Assembly (NCBI RefSeq): GCF_012641265.1
Contig: NZ_JABAHZ010000004.1
Span: forward strand, 372,001-436,000
Direction: 5' to 3'
DNA length: 64,000 nucleotides
From: Chitinophaga eiseniae
GTDB taxonomy: Bacteria; Bacteroidota; Bacteroidia; Chitinophagales; Chitinophagaceae
Positions 41,414-51,700 of the stretch are shown here, one piece after another. A program made the translations under genes and the position numbers. Under the pieces are notes generated by a model. It saw only the letters and a program-made list of their open reading frames with translations. It did not search any database and had not been told where the DNA came from. Numbering within the stretch: the stretch's first letter is position 1; each line of letters opens with the position of its first letter.

Positions 41414-43390
41414 ATGAGAACACAACGTATGATGACAACAGCGGCTTTGTTGATGGGGATGTATACCTTCCCGTCGGTAGCGCAACAGCCACTGCAATTT
41501 ACCGTAAAGGCCAACGAGGTAAAAGCGCCCGTAGCACCCCATATGTGGGGGATTTTCTTTGAAGATATCAACCTCAGTGCAGATGGTGGTATTTATGCAG
41601 AACTGGTGAAAAACCGCTCCTTCGAATTCAACGCTCCCCTGATGGGCTGGAATATCCCGAAAGAAACGGCGGCTAACGGAAATGTACTGGTGGTGAACCG
41701 TCATGATACACATCCATCCAATCCCCGGTTTGCACGAATAACAGTAACGGGCACACGTAGTTTTGATATGGTGAATGAAGGCTTCCGTGGCATGGGTATT
41801 AAAGCCGGTGAGCAATATAATTTTTCCCTATATGCCCGCCAACAGGGCAACACACCGGTAAAGATCAGGGTAGCCCTGGTGGATGAATCCGGGAAGGAGA
41901 TCGGCAATGCAGCGGTATCGCCCGTGGGTAGTGAATGGCAGCCTTATAAAGCGTCTTTTACCGCATCGGCCACCGTGGCCAAAGCCAGGCTAAGAGTGGA
42001 ATTCAGCGGTCCGGGTATCCTCGACGCCGATATGATTTCCCTGTTTCCCCAGCATACCTGGAAGGAGCGTAGTAATGGGCTGAGAGCTGACCTGGTACAA
42101 TTGCTGGCCGACCTGCATCCCGGTTTCCTGCGTTTCCCCGGTGGTTGTATTGTAGAAGGAAAGGAGCTGACCAACCGTTACCAATGGAAGAAAACCGTTG
42201 GCGATGTGAACGACCGCGAACTGATCATCAACCGCTGGAATACGGAGTTTGCACACCGCGCCACACCGGATTATTTCCAGTCGTTCGGATTGGGATTCTT
42301 TGAATATTTCCAGCTGGCAGAAGACATCGGTGCGTCGCCGCTGCCTATTCTCAACTGCGGTATGGCTTGTCAATACAACAGCGGAGAAGTAGTGGCTGTA
42401 AACGAGCTACAGCCTTATATCCAGGATGCGCTCGACCTGGTGGAATTTGCCAATGGCGATACCCACACCAAATGGGGCGCATTGCGTACCAAAATGGGAC
42501 ACCCCGAGCCGTTTCACCTGGAAATGCTGGGCGTGGGCAACGAACAATGGGGACCCCAGTACGTGGAACGCTATACTATTTTTGCAAAAGCCATCAAAGA
42601 TAAATACCCCGACATCAAGCTGGTGAATAGCCTGGGGCCCAGTCCCGACGGCGATAAATTCGAGTTCCTGAATGATACGCTTCGCCGTCTGAATGCCGAC
42701 ATCCTGGATGAGCACTACTACAGCTCTCCCGAATGGTTTTTGAGCAACGCAGGTCGCTACGATCATTACGACCGTAAAGGTCCTAAGATCTTTGCCGGCG
42801 AGTATGCAGCGCATACCAAAGACAATGGCGCCAATAAAAACTCCTGGCAGGCCGCCCTGGCGGAAGCTGCGTTTATGACAGGCCTGGAGCGTAACACTGA
42901 TGTAGTGACGATGGCCTCCTATGCACCGTTGCTGGCGCATGTAGATGGCTGGCAATGGGCGCCGGATCTGATCTGGTTCGATAACCTGCGGTCTTACGGT
43001 ACGCCCAACTACTATGTACAAAAACTCTACGCCAACCATAAAGGATCGGAGGTAGTATCCATGCTGAAAGGAAACCAGGTAATCACCGGGCAAGACAGCG
43101 TATATGCTTCCGCAGTACTCGACAAAACTACCGGGGAGCTGGTGCTGAAAATGGTGAATGCCGCTGCTACGCCAGTTCCGGTGGAAGTAGCTGTACGGGG
43201 TGTGAAAGGGCTGGCTGCCAGCGGTCGCCTTATTACGCTGCAAAGCAACGATCTCCAGGCGCTGAATTCATTGGAAACGCCTACCCATATTGCGCCCACA
43301 GAAAAGACCATCGACACCCGCCACAAAACGATTAAAACTACCATGGCGCCCTGGTCTTTTTATGTGATTCGCACGAAGATAAATCCGTAG
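41414..43390 (+). CDS. Alpha-L-arabinofuranosidase, GH51, with N-terminal carbohydrate-binding-like domain
   Basis: 658 residues from the ATG at 41414, which directly gives a signal peptide ending PSVAQQ; the in-frame ATG at 41315 would put 33 non-signal residues in front. After the start of the catalytic fold (PHMWGIFFEDINLSADGGIY) an inserted beta-sandwich of about residues 95-190 (YNFSLYARQQGNTPVKIRVAL, ADMISLFPQ) resembles a CBM4/CBM9-like module. The barrel then continues with FRFPGGCI, the acid/base in GVGNEQWGP and the nucleophile in FAGEYAAH. A C-terminal arabinofuranosidase sandwich ends the protein. This larger GH51 type acts on arabinan or arabinoxylan side chains. Operator C lies upstream and a terminator downstream. 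Confidence 0.94.
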   Translation: MRTQRMMTTAALLMGMYTFPSVAQQPLQFTVKANEVKAPVAPHMWGIFFEDINLSADGGIYAELVKNRSFEFNAPLMGWNIPKETAANGNVLVVNRHDTHPSNPRFARITVTGTRSFDMVNEGFRGMGIKAGEQYNFSLYARQQGNTPVKIRVALVDESGKEIGNAAVSPVGSEWQPYKASFTASATVAKARLRVEFSGPGILDADMISLFPQHTWKERSNGLRADLVQLLADLHPGFLRFPGGCIVEGKELTNRYQWKKTVGDVNDRELIINRWNTEFAHRATPDYFQSFGLGFFEYFQLAEDIGASPLPILNCGMACQYNSGEVVAVNELQPYIQDALDLVEFANGDTHTKWGALRTKMGHPEPFHLEMLGVGNEQWGPQYVERYTIFAKAIKDKYPDIKLVNSLGPSPDGDKFEFLNDTLRRLNADILDEHYYSSPEWFLSNAGRYDHYDRKGPKIFAGEYAAHTKDNGANKNSWQAALAEAAFMTGLERNTDVVTMASYAPLLAHVDGWQWAPDLIWFDNLRSYGTPNYYVQKLYANHKGSEVVSMLKGNQVITGQDSVYASAVLDKTTGELVLKMVNAAATPVPVEVAVRGVKGLAASGRLITLQSNDLQALNSLETPTHIAPTEKTIDTRHKTIKTTMAPWSFYVIRTKINP

Positions 43391-43411
43391 TTGTCTTTTG
43401 ACATATGTTAT

Positions 43412-43441
43412 AACCGTTGACAAACCGTCAACGGTTTTTTT
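43412..43441 (+). terminator. Intrinsic terminator after second GH51 gene
   Basis: AACCGTTGAC (43412-43421) pairs with GTCAACGGTT (43427-43436) around AAACC, followed by a T-run. It lies between the convergent GH51 and GH127 genes. Confidence 0.88.
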
Positions 43442-43500
43442 ATTCTGGTAAAGCTAAGAACGGCCCCCATTCAATGGAAGAATGGGTGGCCGGTGGTGCA

Positions 43501-45867
43501 TTAATCCTTGATCATCCTGCATCCGTACAACGGACCAGCACTGTTGTTGGCCTTGGGCACAAAGCGGATCTGTACCTGTTGTTTGCCTTGAGTGAGGTGC
43601 GCCGGGATAGGATAAGAGATATCGTAGAAGCGGCTGCCTTTGTACTTGTTGATATCTTCCGTGGCAATAGTAGTACCGTCTACCACGATATCGAAGGTTC
43701 TGCCGCGGTTATCCATACCCCAGTAGGTACATTGCAATGTATGCGCGGCTTGTGGGTCTACTTTCATGGTAAAGGCAAAATATCCTTCCGGCCAGGCGAT
43801 GCGCCATTTGCGGCCATGCTCTTCTTCAGTAGTAGTTTTTTCGCCGGTAAAATTATGATCGCGTTCGGGCTGCATTTCACCCGGGCGCAGGATATCGGTG
43901 GTACGGGCGTCCAGCTCCTGCTGCTTTTTCTTTTCCGCGGCATATACTGCCTGTTGTTGTTTCCAGCTATCGGGACTAAATACATCCCAGTACACGGTGT
44001 AGTACTCATTCCGGGTGGTGTTGAAAGGCACCAGGGTAACATCCTGTGGCTGTCCGGTACCGGCGGAACGGAAGCTGAGTTCACGGCTGTCGGCACGCTT
44101 GATCCAGGTATCTGGAGTTTGATTGGCTGTTACTAATACGGGCACTCCACTTACCGGGTCGGGTTCTTTTTCTCCCAGTATGCCAGACAACAGTACAGGA
44201 CCATAGAACAGCGCCTGGCGATTAGGATTGTCGGGCATTGCCTCTGTATATACATCGGCTGGTAAAGTCAACAATACCCGGTCATTGTTTTTCCAGGTAC
44301 GGGTGATAGTAAAATAGCCGCTTTCATCTGTTGTCAGCGGTACCTGTTGTCCGTTTACCTGCAGGCTGATACCGGGGCGTGCCCAGGCTGGTTTGCGGAT
44401 ACGGAGGGTAAAGGCGCTGGTTTTCCGGGTACTAACGGTAAGGGTTACACGGTTATCTGCCGGCAGACTGGTGGTCTGCGTTACGGTAATACCTTTTTCT
44501 TTCCAGTTTAATACAGAAGGGATAAAAAGGTTCACATACAGGCTGCCGTCTTCGCCGCGATAGTAAATGCTTTCACCATATTTTACATGGTTTTCCATAC
44601 CGGATCCCACGCAGCAGGTGAAGGTTTCAAATTCGTCGCTGTATTCTTTATGACCGCCCATGCGAAGAGGCACAAAGTAGCACATCATGCCGGTTTCGTG
44701 GTTCTGGGAAGCCAGGATATGGTTGTACAGCGCCTTTTCGTAATAGTCCATTAACCGGGCTTGTGGCGACAAGGCAAACAGGTGTCTTGTCAGCTTCAGC
44801 ATGTTATAGGTATTGCAGGTTTCGGTGGTATTGTCGGTTAACGCGTCGTTCAGGTGCCGCGCAGGGCCAAAGTATTCGTAGTTGCTGTTTCCCCCGTTGG
44901 CATAGGAATGATCCCGGGTTACCACTTCCCAGAAATATTTAGCGATGGCAGCATCCTTTGCATCTTTATTCAGTTCGTACCTGCGTATGCTGGCAATGGC
45001 CTTGGGGATCTGGGTATTGGAATGTTTACCCGGTAAAATATCTCTCCCGATAGCCAAAGAATCCAGGATACGTTTATCATAAAAGCGATAGGAGAGATCC
45101 AGGTATTTTTTATCGCCGCTGAGGGCGTAGGTATTGGTCAGTGTTTCTGCCATGCCGCCATATTCACAGATCAGCATTTTTTGCATCTGCTCTTCCGAGA
45201 GATTTTTTATGATGTGGCCGGTCCAGTCGGCCAGGCGTTTATTTACTTTTAGAGCAGTGGCATTGTCGCAATACAGCCAGGCATCCAGCAGGCCGGCCAT
45301 AATTTTATGCACGGTATACCAGGGCGACCAGCCGCCGTTCAAGTCAAAGCCACGGGAGCGGATATCGCCGGCAGCAATCTCTGACCATAATTTATTATCG
45401 TTGGGGAAAGCGCCAATGTAACCATTCTGCCGTTTGTCCTGGCAAATAGCCAGCTCACTTACGAGGTAGTTAACCCGGTTCAGGTACGCGGTATCTTTAG
45501 TAGCGGCATATTGCATGGCGCAGGCCGAAAGGTAATGTCCCATGGTGTGACCCGCCAGGCCACCGGTTTCCCAGCCGCCATATTGTTTGCCCTTCGGCTC
45601 CAGGCCAGCGTTGGAACGGAATGCCGACAACAGCCTGTCGGGATCTATTTTAAGCAGATAATGTGCATCAGCCAGCATGGCGGTTTTGAAGGGACCATCA
45701 GATAAAGTAACATCCGATATAGGAAAAGGATATGCTTTAATGTCTACAGCCGGCAACACTTTCATCTTACTTTCTTTCCATCCGGGAACATAGGATTGTG
45801 CCTGCACGCTGTAATGGCTTTGCAGGCCGCCCGCCAGTAACAGGCAGGGAATGATCAGTCTTTTCAT
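43501..45867 (-). CDS. Beta-L-arabinofuranosidase-like glycoside hydrolase (DUF1680; GH127/GH146)
   Basis: 788 residues from the ATG at 45867 (the frame continues to a TTG at 45885). A signal peptide ends near VQAQ. The long (alpha/alpha)6-barrel region carries family landmarks GGWETGGLAGHTMGHYLSA, and the metal-site residues of GH127: E349 and C351 in TETCNTYNML and the C418-C419 pair in TCCVGSGMENH. In the characterised Bifidobacterium enzyme HypBA1 the equivalent Glu and three Cys bind zinc and one Cys is the nucleophile. A beta-sandwich follows, and the C-terminal about 120 residues form an extra beta domain. It removes beta-L-arabinofuranose, as found on hydroxyproline-rich glycoproteins or pectic side chains. 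It is divergent from galM. Confidence 0.9.
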   Translation of the reverse strand: MKRLIIPCLLLAGGLQSHYSVQAQSYVPGWKESKMKVLPAVDIKAYPFPISDVTLSDGPFKTAMLADAHYLLKIDPDRLLSAFRSNAGLEPKGKQYGGWETGGLAGHTMGHYLSACAMQYAATKDTAYLNRVNYLVSELAICQDKRQNGYIGAFPNDNKLWSEIAAGDIRSRGFDLNGGWSPWYTVHKIMAGLLDAWLYCDNATALKVNKRLADWTGHIIKNLSEEQMQKMLICEYGGMAETLTNTYALSGDKKYLDLSYRFYDKRILDSLAIGRDILPGKHSNTQIPKAIASIRRYELNKDAKDAAIAKYFWEVVTRDHSYANGGNSNYEYFGPARHLNDALTDNTTETCNTYNMLKLTRHLFALSPQARLMDYYEKALYNHILASQNHETGMMCYFVPLRMGGHKEYSDEFETFTCCVGSGMENHVKYGESIYYRGEDGSLYVNLFIPSVLNWKEKGITVTQTTSLPADNRVTLTVSTRKTSAFTLRIRKPAWARPGISLQVNGQQVPLTTDESGYFTITRTWKNNDRVLLTLPADVYTEAMPDNPNRQALFYGPVLLSGILGEKEPDPVSGVPVLVTANQTPDTWIKRADSRELSFRSAGTGQPQDVTLVPFNTTRNEYYTVYWDVFSPDSWKQQQAVYAAEKKKQQELDARTTDILRPGEMQPERDHNFTGEKTTTEEEHGRKWRIAWPEGYFAFTMKVDPQAAHTLQCTYWGMDNRGRTFDIVVDGTTIATEDINKYKGSRFYDISYPIPAHLTQGKQQVQIRFVPKANNSAGPLYGCRMIKD

Positions 45868-45918
45868 GTCGTCAATGTTTAACAAGGCTAAAGCTAGCTA
45901 CCACCCCGTATACTTACT

Positions 45919-45935
45919 TTTTAATTATTGACAGA
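45919..45935. promoter_or_regulatory. Weak AraR-like half-site before GH127 gene
   Basis: TTTTAATTATTGACAGA shares the TATTGACA half of the operator family but lacks the ATTGT arm. It is 52 nt before the GH127 start. Confidence 0.3.
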
Positions 45936-45967
45936 TAGTACACGTATTTTAATCAATCGCGTTTTTA

Positions 45968-45984
45968 ATTGTTAGTTTGACAGT
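45968..45984. promoter_or_regulatory. Candidate AraR operator D (between GH127 and galM genes)
   Basis: ATTGTTAGTTTGACAGT matches ATTGT-N7-ACAAT with one mismatch in the right arm. It lies in the 199-nt divergent region and could control both genes. Confidence 0.6.
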
Positions 45985-46066
45985 AATTTTAAAATAAATT
46001 TATTTGATTGTAGCAAGATTATCCCGATATTTAGACACTCTTTTTCACTTAATACCAAAATACGTT

Positions 46067-47227
46067 ATGGATATGAACTTAAAGGCATTGTCCGCCCTAT
46101 TGATTTCCGGTGGAACCCTCATTGCATCCTGCAATAATGGTGCAAGTACCAAAAAGGAAGATAAGGACTCCACATCAACTATCGCCACTATCAGCCCTGC
46201 TGCTCCCGTTAAATTCGGACAGTCGGATGGCCAGGAGGTGCTGCAATACACCCTGAAGAATGCCGCTGGCATGGAAGTGAAAATACTGAACTATGGCGGT
46301 ATCATCACAGATATTATCACCGCTGATAAAAATGGACAGAAAGGCAACGTCGTTTTATCCTACGACTCCCTGTCCGGCTACCAGCAGAAAGGCCAGCCTT
46401 ACTTTGGCGCGCTGATTGGCCGTTATGCCAACCGTATTGCTGATGCCAAATTCAAACTGGATGGTAAAGAATATTCCCTGGCAGCCAATGACCACGGTAA
46501 TACCCTCCATGGTGGCCTCAAAGGCTTCGATAAGGTAGTATGGGCCGCCACACCAGCCGGCGACAGCAGCCTGCAACTTACCTACACCAGCAAAGATGGA
46601 GAAGAAGGCTATCCTGGTACCTTACAGGCTACCGTGGTGTATACACTCACCGCTGATAATGCACTGCAAATCAACTATAAGGCTACCACCGATAAACCAA
46701 CACCTATCAACCTCACCAACCACGCTTACTTTAACCTTTCTGCAGGCAAAGACAGCACCATCCTCGGACATGAACTGTCGCTCAAAGCCAGCCGCTATAC
46801 GCCGGTAAATGATAAACTCATTCCTACCGGTAAACTGGATCCGGTAAAAGGTACGCCTATGGACTTTACCGCCCCCAAGAAAATTGGTACGGATATCGAC
46901 AAGGTAAAAGGTGGTTATGATCACAACTGGGTACTGGATAAGAAAGGCAACGAACTGGAAACCATTGCTACGCTATATGACCCTGCCAGCGGTCGTTATA
47001 TGGAAGTGGCTACTACGCAACCCGGTATCCAGTTTTATACCGGCAATTTCCTGGATGGTACGCTGGCCAATACCCGCGGCGGACAAAAGTATGGACAACA
47101 TGCGGCCCTCTGCCTGGAAACACAACACTTCCCTGATTCTCCCAATCAGCCATCATTCCCCAGCGTGGTCCTGAAACCAGGAGAAACATTTTCACAGACT
47201 ACGGTATACAAGTTTTCTACTAAATAA
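46067..47227 (+). CDS. galM: Aldose 1-epimerase (mutarotase), lipoprotein form
   Basis: 386 residues from the ATG at 46067, which opens a lipoprotein signal with lipobox IASC (Cys22); the frame extends upstream to 46004 without signal character. The galactose-mutarotase fold shows GRYANRIADAKFKLDGKEY, the catalytic His in LHGGLKGFDKVVW and in LTNHAYFNL, a GYDHNWVLD segment and the nucleophilic Glu region ALCLETQHFPDSPN. It interconverts anomers of a free aldose outside the cytoplasm, here probably L-arabinose released by GH51/GH127, before uptake. It is divergent from the GH127 gene over operator D and ends at a bidirectional terminator. Confidence 0.93.
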   Translation: MDMNLKALSALLISGGTLIASCNNGASTKKEDKDSTSTIATISPAAPVKFGQSDGQEVLQYTLKNAAGMEVKILNYGGIITDIITADKNGQKGNVVLSYDSLSGYQQKGQPYFGALIGRYANRIADAKFKLDGKEYSLAANDHGNTLHGGLKGFDKVVWAATPAGDSSLQLTYTSKDGEEGYPGTLQATVVYTLTADNALQINYKATTDKPTPINLTNHAYFNLSAGKDSTILGHELSLKASRYTPVNDKLIPTGKLDPVKGTPMDFTAPKKIGTDIDKVKGGYDHNWVLDKKGNELETIATLYDPASGRYMEVATTQPGIQFYTGNFLDGTLANTRGGQKYGQHAALCLETQHFPDSPNQPSFPSVVLKPGETFSQTTVYKFSTK

Positions 47228-47240
47228 TAATGCACTTAAA

Positions 47241-47279
47241 ATAAAAATCCCGGTGGCTACCTGCCACCGGGATTTTTAT
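47241..47279. terminator. Bidirectional intrinsic terminator between galM and susD
   Basis: A perfect 17-bp inverted repeat (47241-47257 and 47263-47279, 5-nt loop) with a CCCGGTGGC core and A/T-rich ends separates convergent genes. Confidence 0.9.
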
Positions 47280-47295
47280 TTTAGTAGAATGCCGG

Positions 47296-48762
47296 TTAAT
47301 AATTCGGATTCTGTATCAAAGTGCCTTTACTTCTGTCGATTTCTGTCTGCGGCATCGGGAAGAAGTAGTTCTTTGGACGGGTAAACTTGCGGGGGGCGCC
47401 ACCACGGGTCACCACCGAGCCATCGTAGGCCAGTTTAGGCTTGGCGTTGATGGTGACGATATCTACCAGTTTAGCTTTGTCCCACCGCAGCAGGTCCTGC
47501 TGACGCTCATTTTCACCGCATAATTCTACCCGGCGTTCATGCATCAGTTCTTTCATACCGGCATTGGTAACGGCCGGCAGCGTGGCGGAAGCACGTTGAC
47601 GTATGGCTTTGATTTCCGCATCGCCGGCGCCAGGGCCATTGAGGCGGATCTTAGCTTCGGCTACCAGCAGGTAGATGTCGGCCGAACGCATCAACGGCGT
47701 TTTTAAGGAATAGTCTAAACCACCGGAAGGCTTCCAGGCGCAGAATTTCTTATAGTGATAACCTGTCCAGGAGGCATCTGCATTGTAGGTAGCAATACCG
47801 GTACCGATGTTTACCTGGTCGCCGGGTTGCATAATACAGATATTTTTGCGGGGATCGCCGGCTTCAAATTCATCTACCAGTCCTTTGGTAGGGTAGAAGA
47901 AGCTCCAGCCATTCCAGTTCCTGGGTGCGTGATAGGTGATGAAGTCGGAATAACCGCTACCATCCACGGTTTGAACGGCCAGCAGCATTTCGCTGTTGTT
48001 GCCGGTGGCTACGCTGAAATTATCTGCATAGCGGGGCGCCAGTTTGTAGTTGGCATTGGTAATCACTTTATTACCAAATTCAACGGCTTTATCCAGCTTT
48101 TCCCAGTTCATGTACAGCTTGCATAATAAGCCCCAGGCAGTACCTTTACTGACGCGGCCCTTATCACCGTCGCCGTAGCTTTCGGGCAACTGGTCGGCGG
48201 CAGCCAGCAGGTCGGTTTCGATCTGGGCGCGCAGTTGGTCGGCGCTTACTTTAGGTTTATTGTAGTTGGATTTTATCACATCGTCCTCTGTAACCATCGG
48301 TGCTTCGCCATAAATCAACAGCAGGCGCCAGTAGGCGAAGGCGCGGAAGAAATGGGCCTCTCCAAGGCAACGGTTTTTAATAGCCGGGTCTATATCGGTT
48401 ATTTTAGGCACGTAGATCAATACGTTGCTGGCGCGGTTGATCGTTTCATATTTCCATCTCCAGCCTACTTTTACACTATAGGTAGATGCATCATAGCTAT
48501 AATCTTCGATGGCTGCATCGTAGTCGTGGTCGCCACCGCGTACCTGGTCGTCGGAGCAGTTGTCGAAAACAAACTCGTTAAAACCGGTATAATCTTCTTC
48601 CAGTAACACGTTATAGATACCGGTAACGCCGTCTACGGCATCGCTCTGGTTGCGCCAGTAGTTGCCGGTGGTATAATTCCCCTTAGGTTTTACATCGAGC
48701 ACGCTTTTACAGCCTGCCATAAATAATGCGGAAAATGCGAGTATATATTTGATCCGTTTCAT
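47296..48762 (-). CDS. SusD/RagB-family outer-membrane lipoprotein
   Basis: A 488-residue SusD-like protein with lipobox MAGC (Cys18) followed by KSVLDVKPKGNYTTGNYW. The helical middle shows GEAHFFRAFAYWRLLLIYGEAPMV, and the C-terminal signature is MHERRVELCGENERQQDLLRWDKAK with a terminal MPQTEIDRSKGTLIQNPNY ending. It partners the SusC encoded 26 nt upstream. The pair sits at the end of the arabinose locus, convergent with galM, so arabinan or arabino-oligosaccharides are the likely ligand, though no operator of the AraR type is seen before the susC gene. Confidence 0.95.
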   Translation of the reverse strand: MKRIKYILAFSALFMAGCKSVLDVKPKGNYTTGNYWRNQSDAVDGVTGIYNVLLEEDYTGFNEFVFDNCSDDQVRGGDHDYDAAIEDYSYDASTYSVKVGWRWKYETINRASNVLIYVPKITDIDPAIKNRCLGEAHFFRAFAYWRLLLIYGEAPMVTEDDVIKSNYNKPKVSADQLRAQIETDLLAAADQLPESYGDGDKGRVSKGTAWGLLCKLYMNWEKLDKAVEFGNKVITNANYKLAPRYADNFSVATGNNSEMLLAVQTVDGSGYSDFITYHAPRNWNGWSFFYPTKGLVDEFEAGDPRKNICIMQPGDQVNIGTGIATYNADASWTGYHYKKFCAWKPSGGLDYSLKTPLMRSADIYLLVAEAKIRLNGPGAGDAEIKAIRQRASATLPAVTNAGMKELMHERRVELCGENERQQDLLRWDKAKLVDIVTINAKPKLAYDGSVVTRGGAPRKFTRPKNYFFPMPQTEIDRSKGTLIQNPNY

Positions 48763-48788
48763 GATAATTCAATTTAAGTTCCCGTTAA

Positions 48789-51700
48789 TCAGAAGTTGAG
48801 TGTAGCGCCGAAAGTAAAGGTCCTGGCCTGTGGATAGGCCGCTACATCTACACCTCTTTGCCTGTTGCCATCTTTGGTACCGTTAACGTTATCAGTGGAG
48901 GTGCTGTAACCCAGTTGTGGGGTAAGCCCGGAATATTTGGTGAGGATGAACAGGTTTTGTGCCGCTACATACACATGGATATCGGAAATGCCGCTACGGC
49001 CCCAAACTTTAGCCGGGATGGTATATCCCAGGGACGCATTTTTGAGGGCAAAGTAGTTACCATTTTCCACGAAGCGATCAGATACGCGGTTGTTCTGGTT
49101 AGCATTGCCCAGGGTCATGCGGGGTACGGAGTTGCTGGTACCTTCGCCATGCCAGCGGTTAAGCGCATCGGCGTACATGTTGTATGGATAGTTGGGATCC
49201 ATGCCCTGCATTTTATCGGCGTTATAGAGTTTTACGCCGCTTACACCTGCAAAGGACAGACTCAGGTCAAATCCTTTATAACCGGCGCTGGCCTGGATAC
49301 CATATACCATTTTCGGATTGGGGCTGCCCAGGTTAACGCGGTCTTTTTCATTGATGATACCATCGCCGTTGGTGTCTACGAAAATGGCATCGCCGGGTTT
49401 GATATTATCCTTGTTGGGATCATTTTTAATATTAGGATCGTTCTTGATTTGCGCATCGTTTTGATAGATACCATCTGTTTTCCAACCGTAGTAGGAGGCG
49501 AGTGGCTGTCCTACATAGGTACGGGAAATTTCCTGTCCCTGGCGGCCATAAGGGGTAGAGCCGATATAAGAGGTGGGATCATACAGCTTGGTCACTTCAT
49601 TCTTGATGAAGGAAGCGTTGGCACTGATGTTATAGTGAAACCGGTCATTACCGCCCTGGTAGCTGGCTTCCAGTTCCCAGCCTTTGTTGTTCAGCTGTCC
49701 CAGGTTACGGTCGGGGATACCGGAAGTACCATGCAGGTCCATTTCTGGTGCTGGTACCAGCATGTCGCGGGTTTTCTTGTTAAACCAGGTGATGGTGGTG
49801 TTTAGGCGGTTGTTGAGGAAACCTGCTTCCAGGCTGATATTGGTCATTTCTGCTTTTTCCCAGGTAATATCGGGGTTGGCTAAGCGGGAGTTCCATACGC
49901 CGGTGTATGGGTTTTCGCCGAAGTTATAGCGTCTGTCTTTGTCGATAGGCGCCAGGTATTGGAAGTCGGCTACGTTTTGGTTACCGAGTTGTCCCCAGCC
50001 GCCGGTGATTTTCAGGTTGCTGATGGCTTTCACGTTATCCTTGAAGAAGGTTTCGTCCGAAACGCGCCATCCTGCGGAGAAGGCGGGGAAATAGCCCCAG
50101 CGTTGGTCGGGTGCAAACCGGGAGGAACCGTCGGCGCGGAAGGTAACAGTGAGCAGGTACTTGTCTTTGTAGCCATAGAAGCCCCTTACAAAGCCGGAGG
50201 CGATGGCGTTGGAGGCGTAGTAGTTACCGGTTGCATCGTGGATATCGTTACCATTACTTAATACCCGTTGATCCAACGCTTCGTCGTTATAGCCCCAGCG
50301 GTCGCCCCGGAACCAGGAACCATTGAAGGTTTGCTGGGAATAGCCACCGGTGAGGGTGATGTGGTGCACTTGTGAAAATACCTTGTTGTATGTCAGGAAT
50401 ATTTCACTGAGCTGGTTGTTGTTGGTTTCATTGCGGTTAAATAATTCGGCGTGGTCGCGGGCCCTGGTTTGATCCAGCACTTTAGGTGCAAAGCTGTACT
50501 GGTTGGCCATGGAGCCATCGAAGCCGAAGTTACCGCGGAGGGTGAGGCCATCGGTGATTTCCAGTTCGCCGTATACGCTGGCCAGCATGCGGTAGTTTTT
50601 AATCCACGTATCGGTGGTTTCCGCGGTGTATACCGGGTTGTTGATATCGCCCAGTTCATTGCTGGCTTTGGAGCTGCCATAGCTACCATCCGGGTTATGC
50701 ACCGGAATGGCCGGGTTGAAGCGGAGGGCGCTAAAGATAAGGCCGGTCTGGCTGGAATAGGTATCCGGACCGCTGCTTTTCTTGTACGTAAGCTGCATAT
50801 TTTCACCTACTTTAAAACGCTTGCCCAGCTTATGTTCGGAGTTGATGCGAACCGAGTAGCGTTGAAAATAGGAGTTGGTGATGATACCATTTTCTTTGTA
50901 ATATCCTGCGCTGACCAGGTAGTTGGAGCTGCTGTTGCCGCCGCGCAGGCTTACGTCTGCGTTGGTGATATCGCCGGAACGTAACAGGGCGCGCTGCCAG
51001 TCGGTGCGCTGGGTAGAATAATACGCATCTTTCCAGATGGCTTCTACCGGCACGCCATCGTTGGTATAGCGTTCCTGTTTGAGCATGGCCAGTTCGGGTG
51101 CGGTAAGCAAGGGAATATAGCGGACGGTGTTGGAAGCGCCCCGGTATAAGTTAACGGAGGTTTTCAGTTTTTCACCATAGTTACCTTTTTTGGTGGTGAT
51201 GATCACTACGCCATTGGCGGCCCGGGTACCATAGATCGCGGAAGAGGAGGCGTCTTTGAGTATTTCCATGGAGGCAATGTCGTTAGGGTTTACATCACTG
51301 AGGCCGCCGGCGGGGATTCCATCGATGATGATCAGTGGGTCGGCGTTGTTGATGGTACCGGTACCACGTATACGAATGGAGGGGGTGCTGCCGGGGGCGC
51401 CATCGGAGCGAACGATGTCCACACCGGAAACGCGGCCCTGGATGGCTTGTGCGGCATCCGGTACCGGTATGTTTTTAATATCAGATCCTTTCACGGAAGC
51501 AATAGTACCGGTCACATCTCTACGGGTTTGTACACCGTAACCTACTACCACTACTTCTCCCAGGCCTTTGGTGGTGGCGGCCAGGGATACATTGATAACT
51601 GTTTTGTCGCCGATGGTGATCGTTTGCGGTTCATAGCCTATAAACGTGAACAAAACCGATTTAGCACCCGCTGATAAAGAAAGGGTGTAGTTCCCTTTTG

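Noticed and set aside
42407..43243. 278-codon open frame on the minus strand
   Set aside because: It is antisense to the GH51 gene, whose catalytic motifs are intact; a shadow frame of G+C-rich coding DNA.
48858..49805. 315-codon open frame on the plus strand
   Set aside because: It is fully antisense to the susC gene at 48789-51878, which has complete SusC domain order; the plus-strand frame has no recognisable domain.
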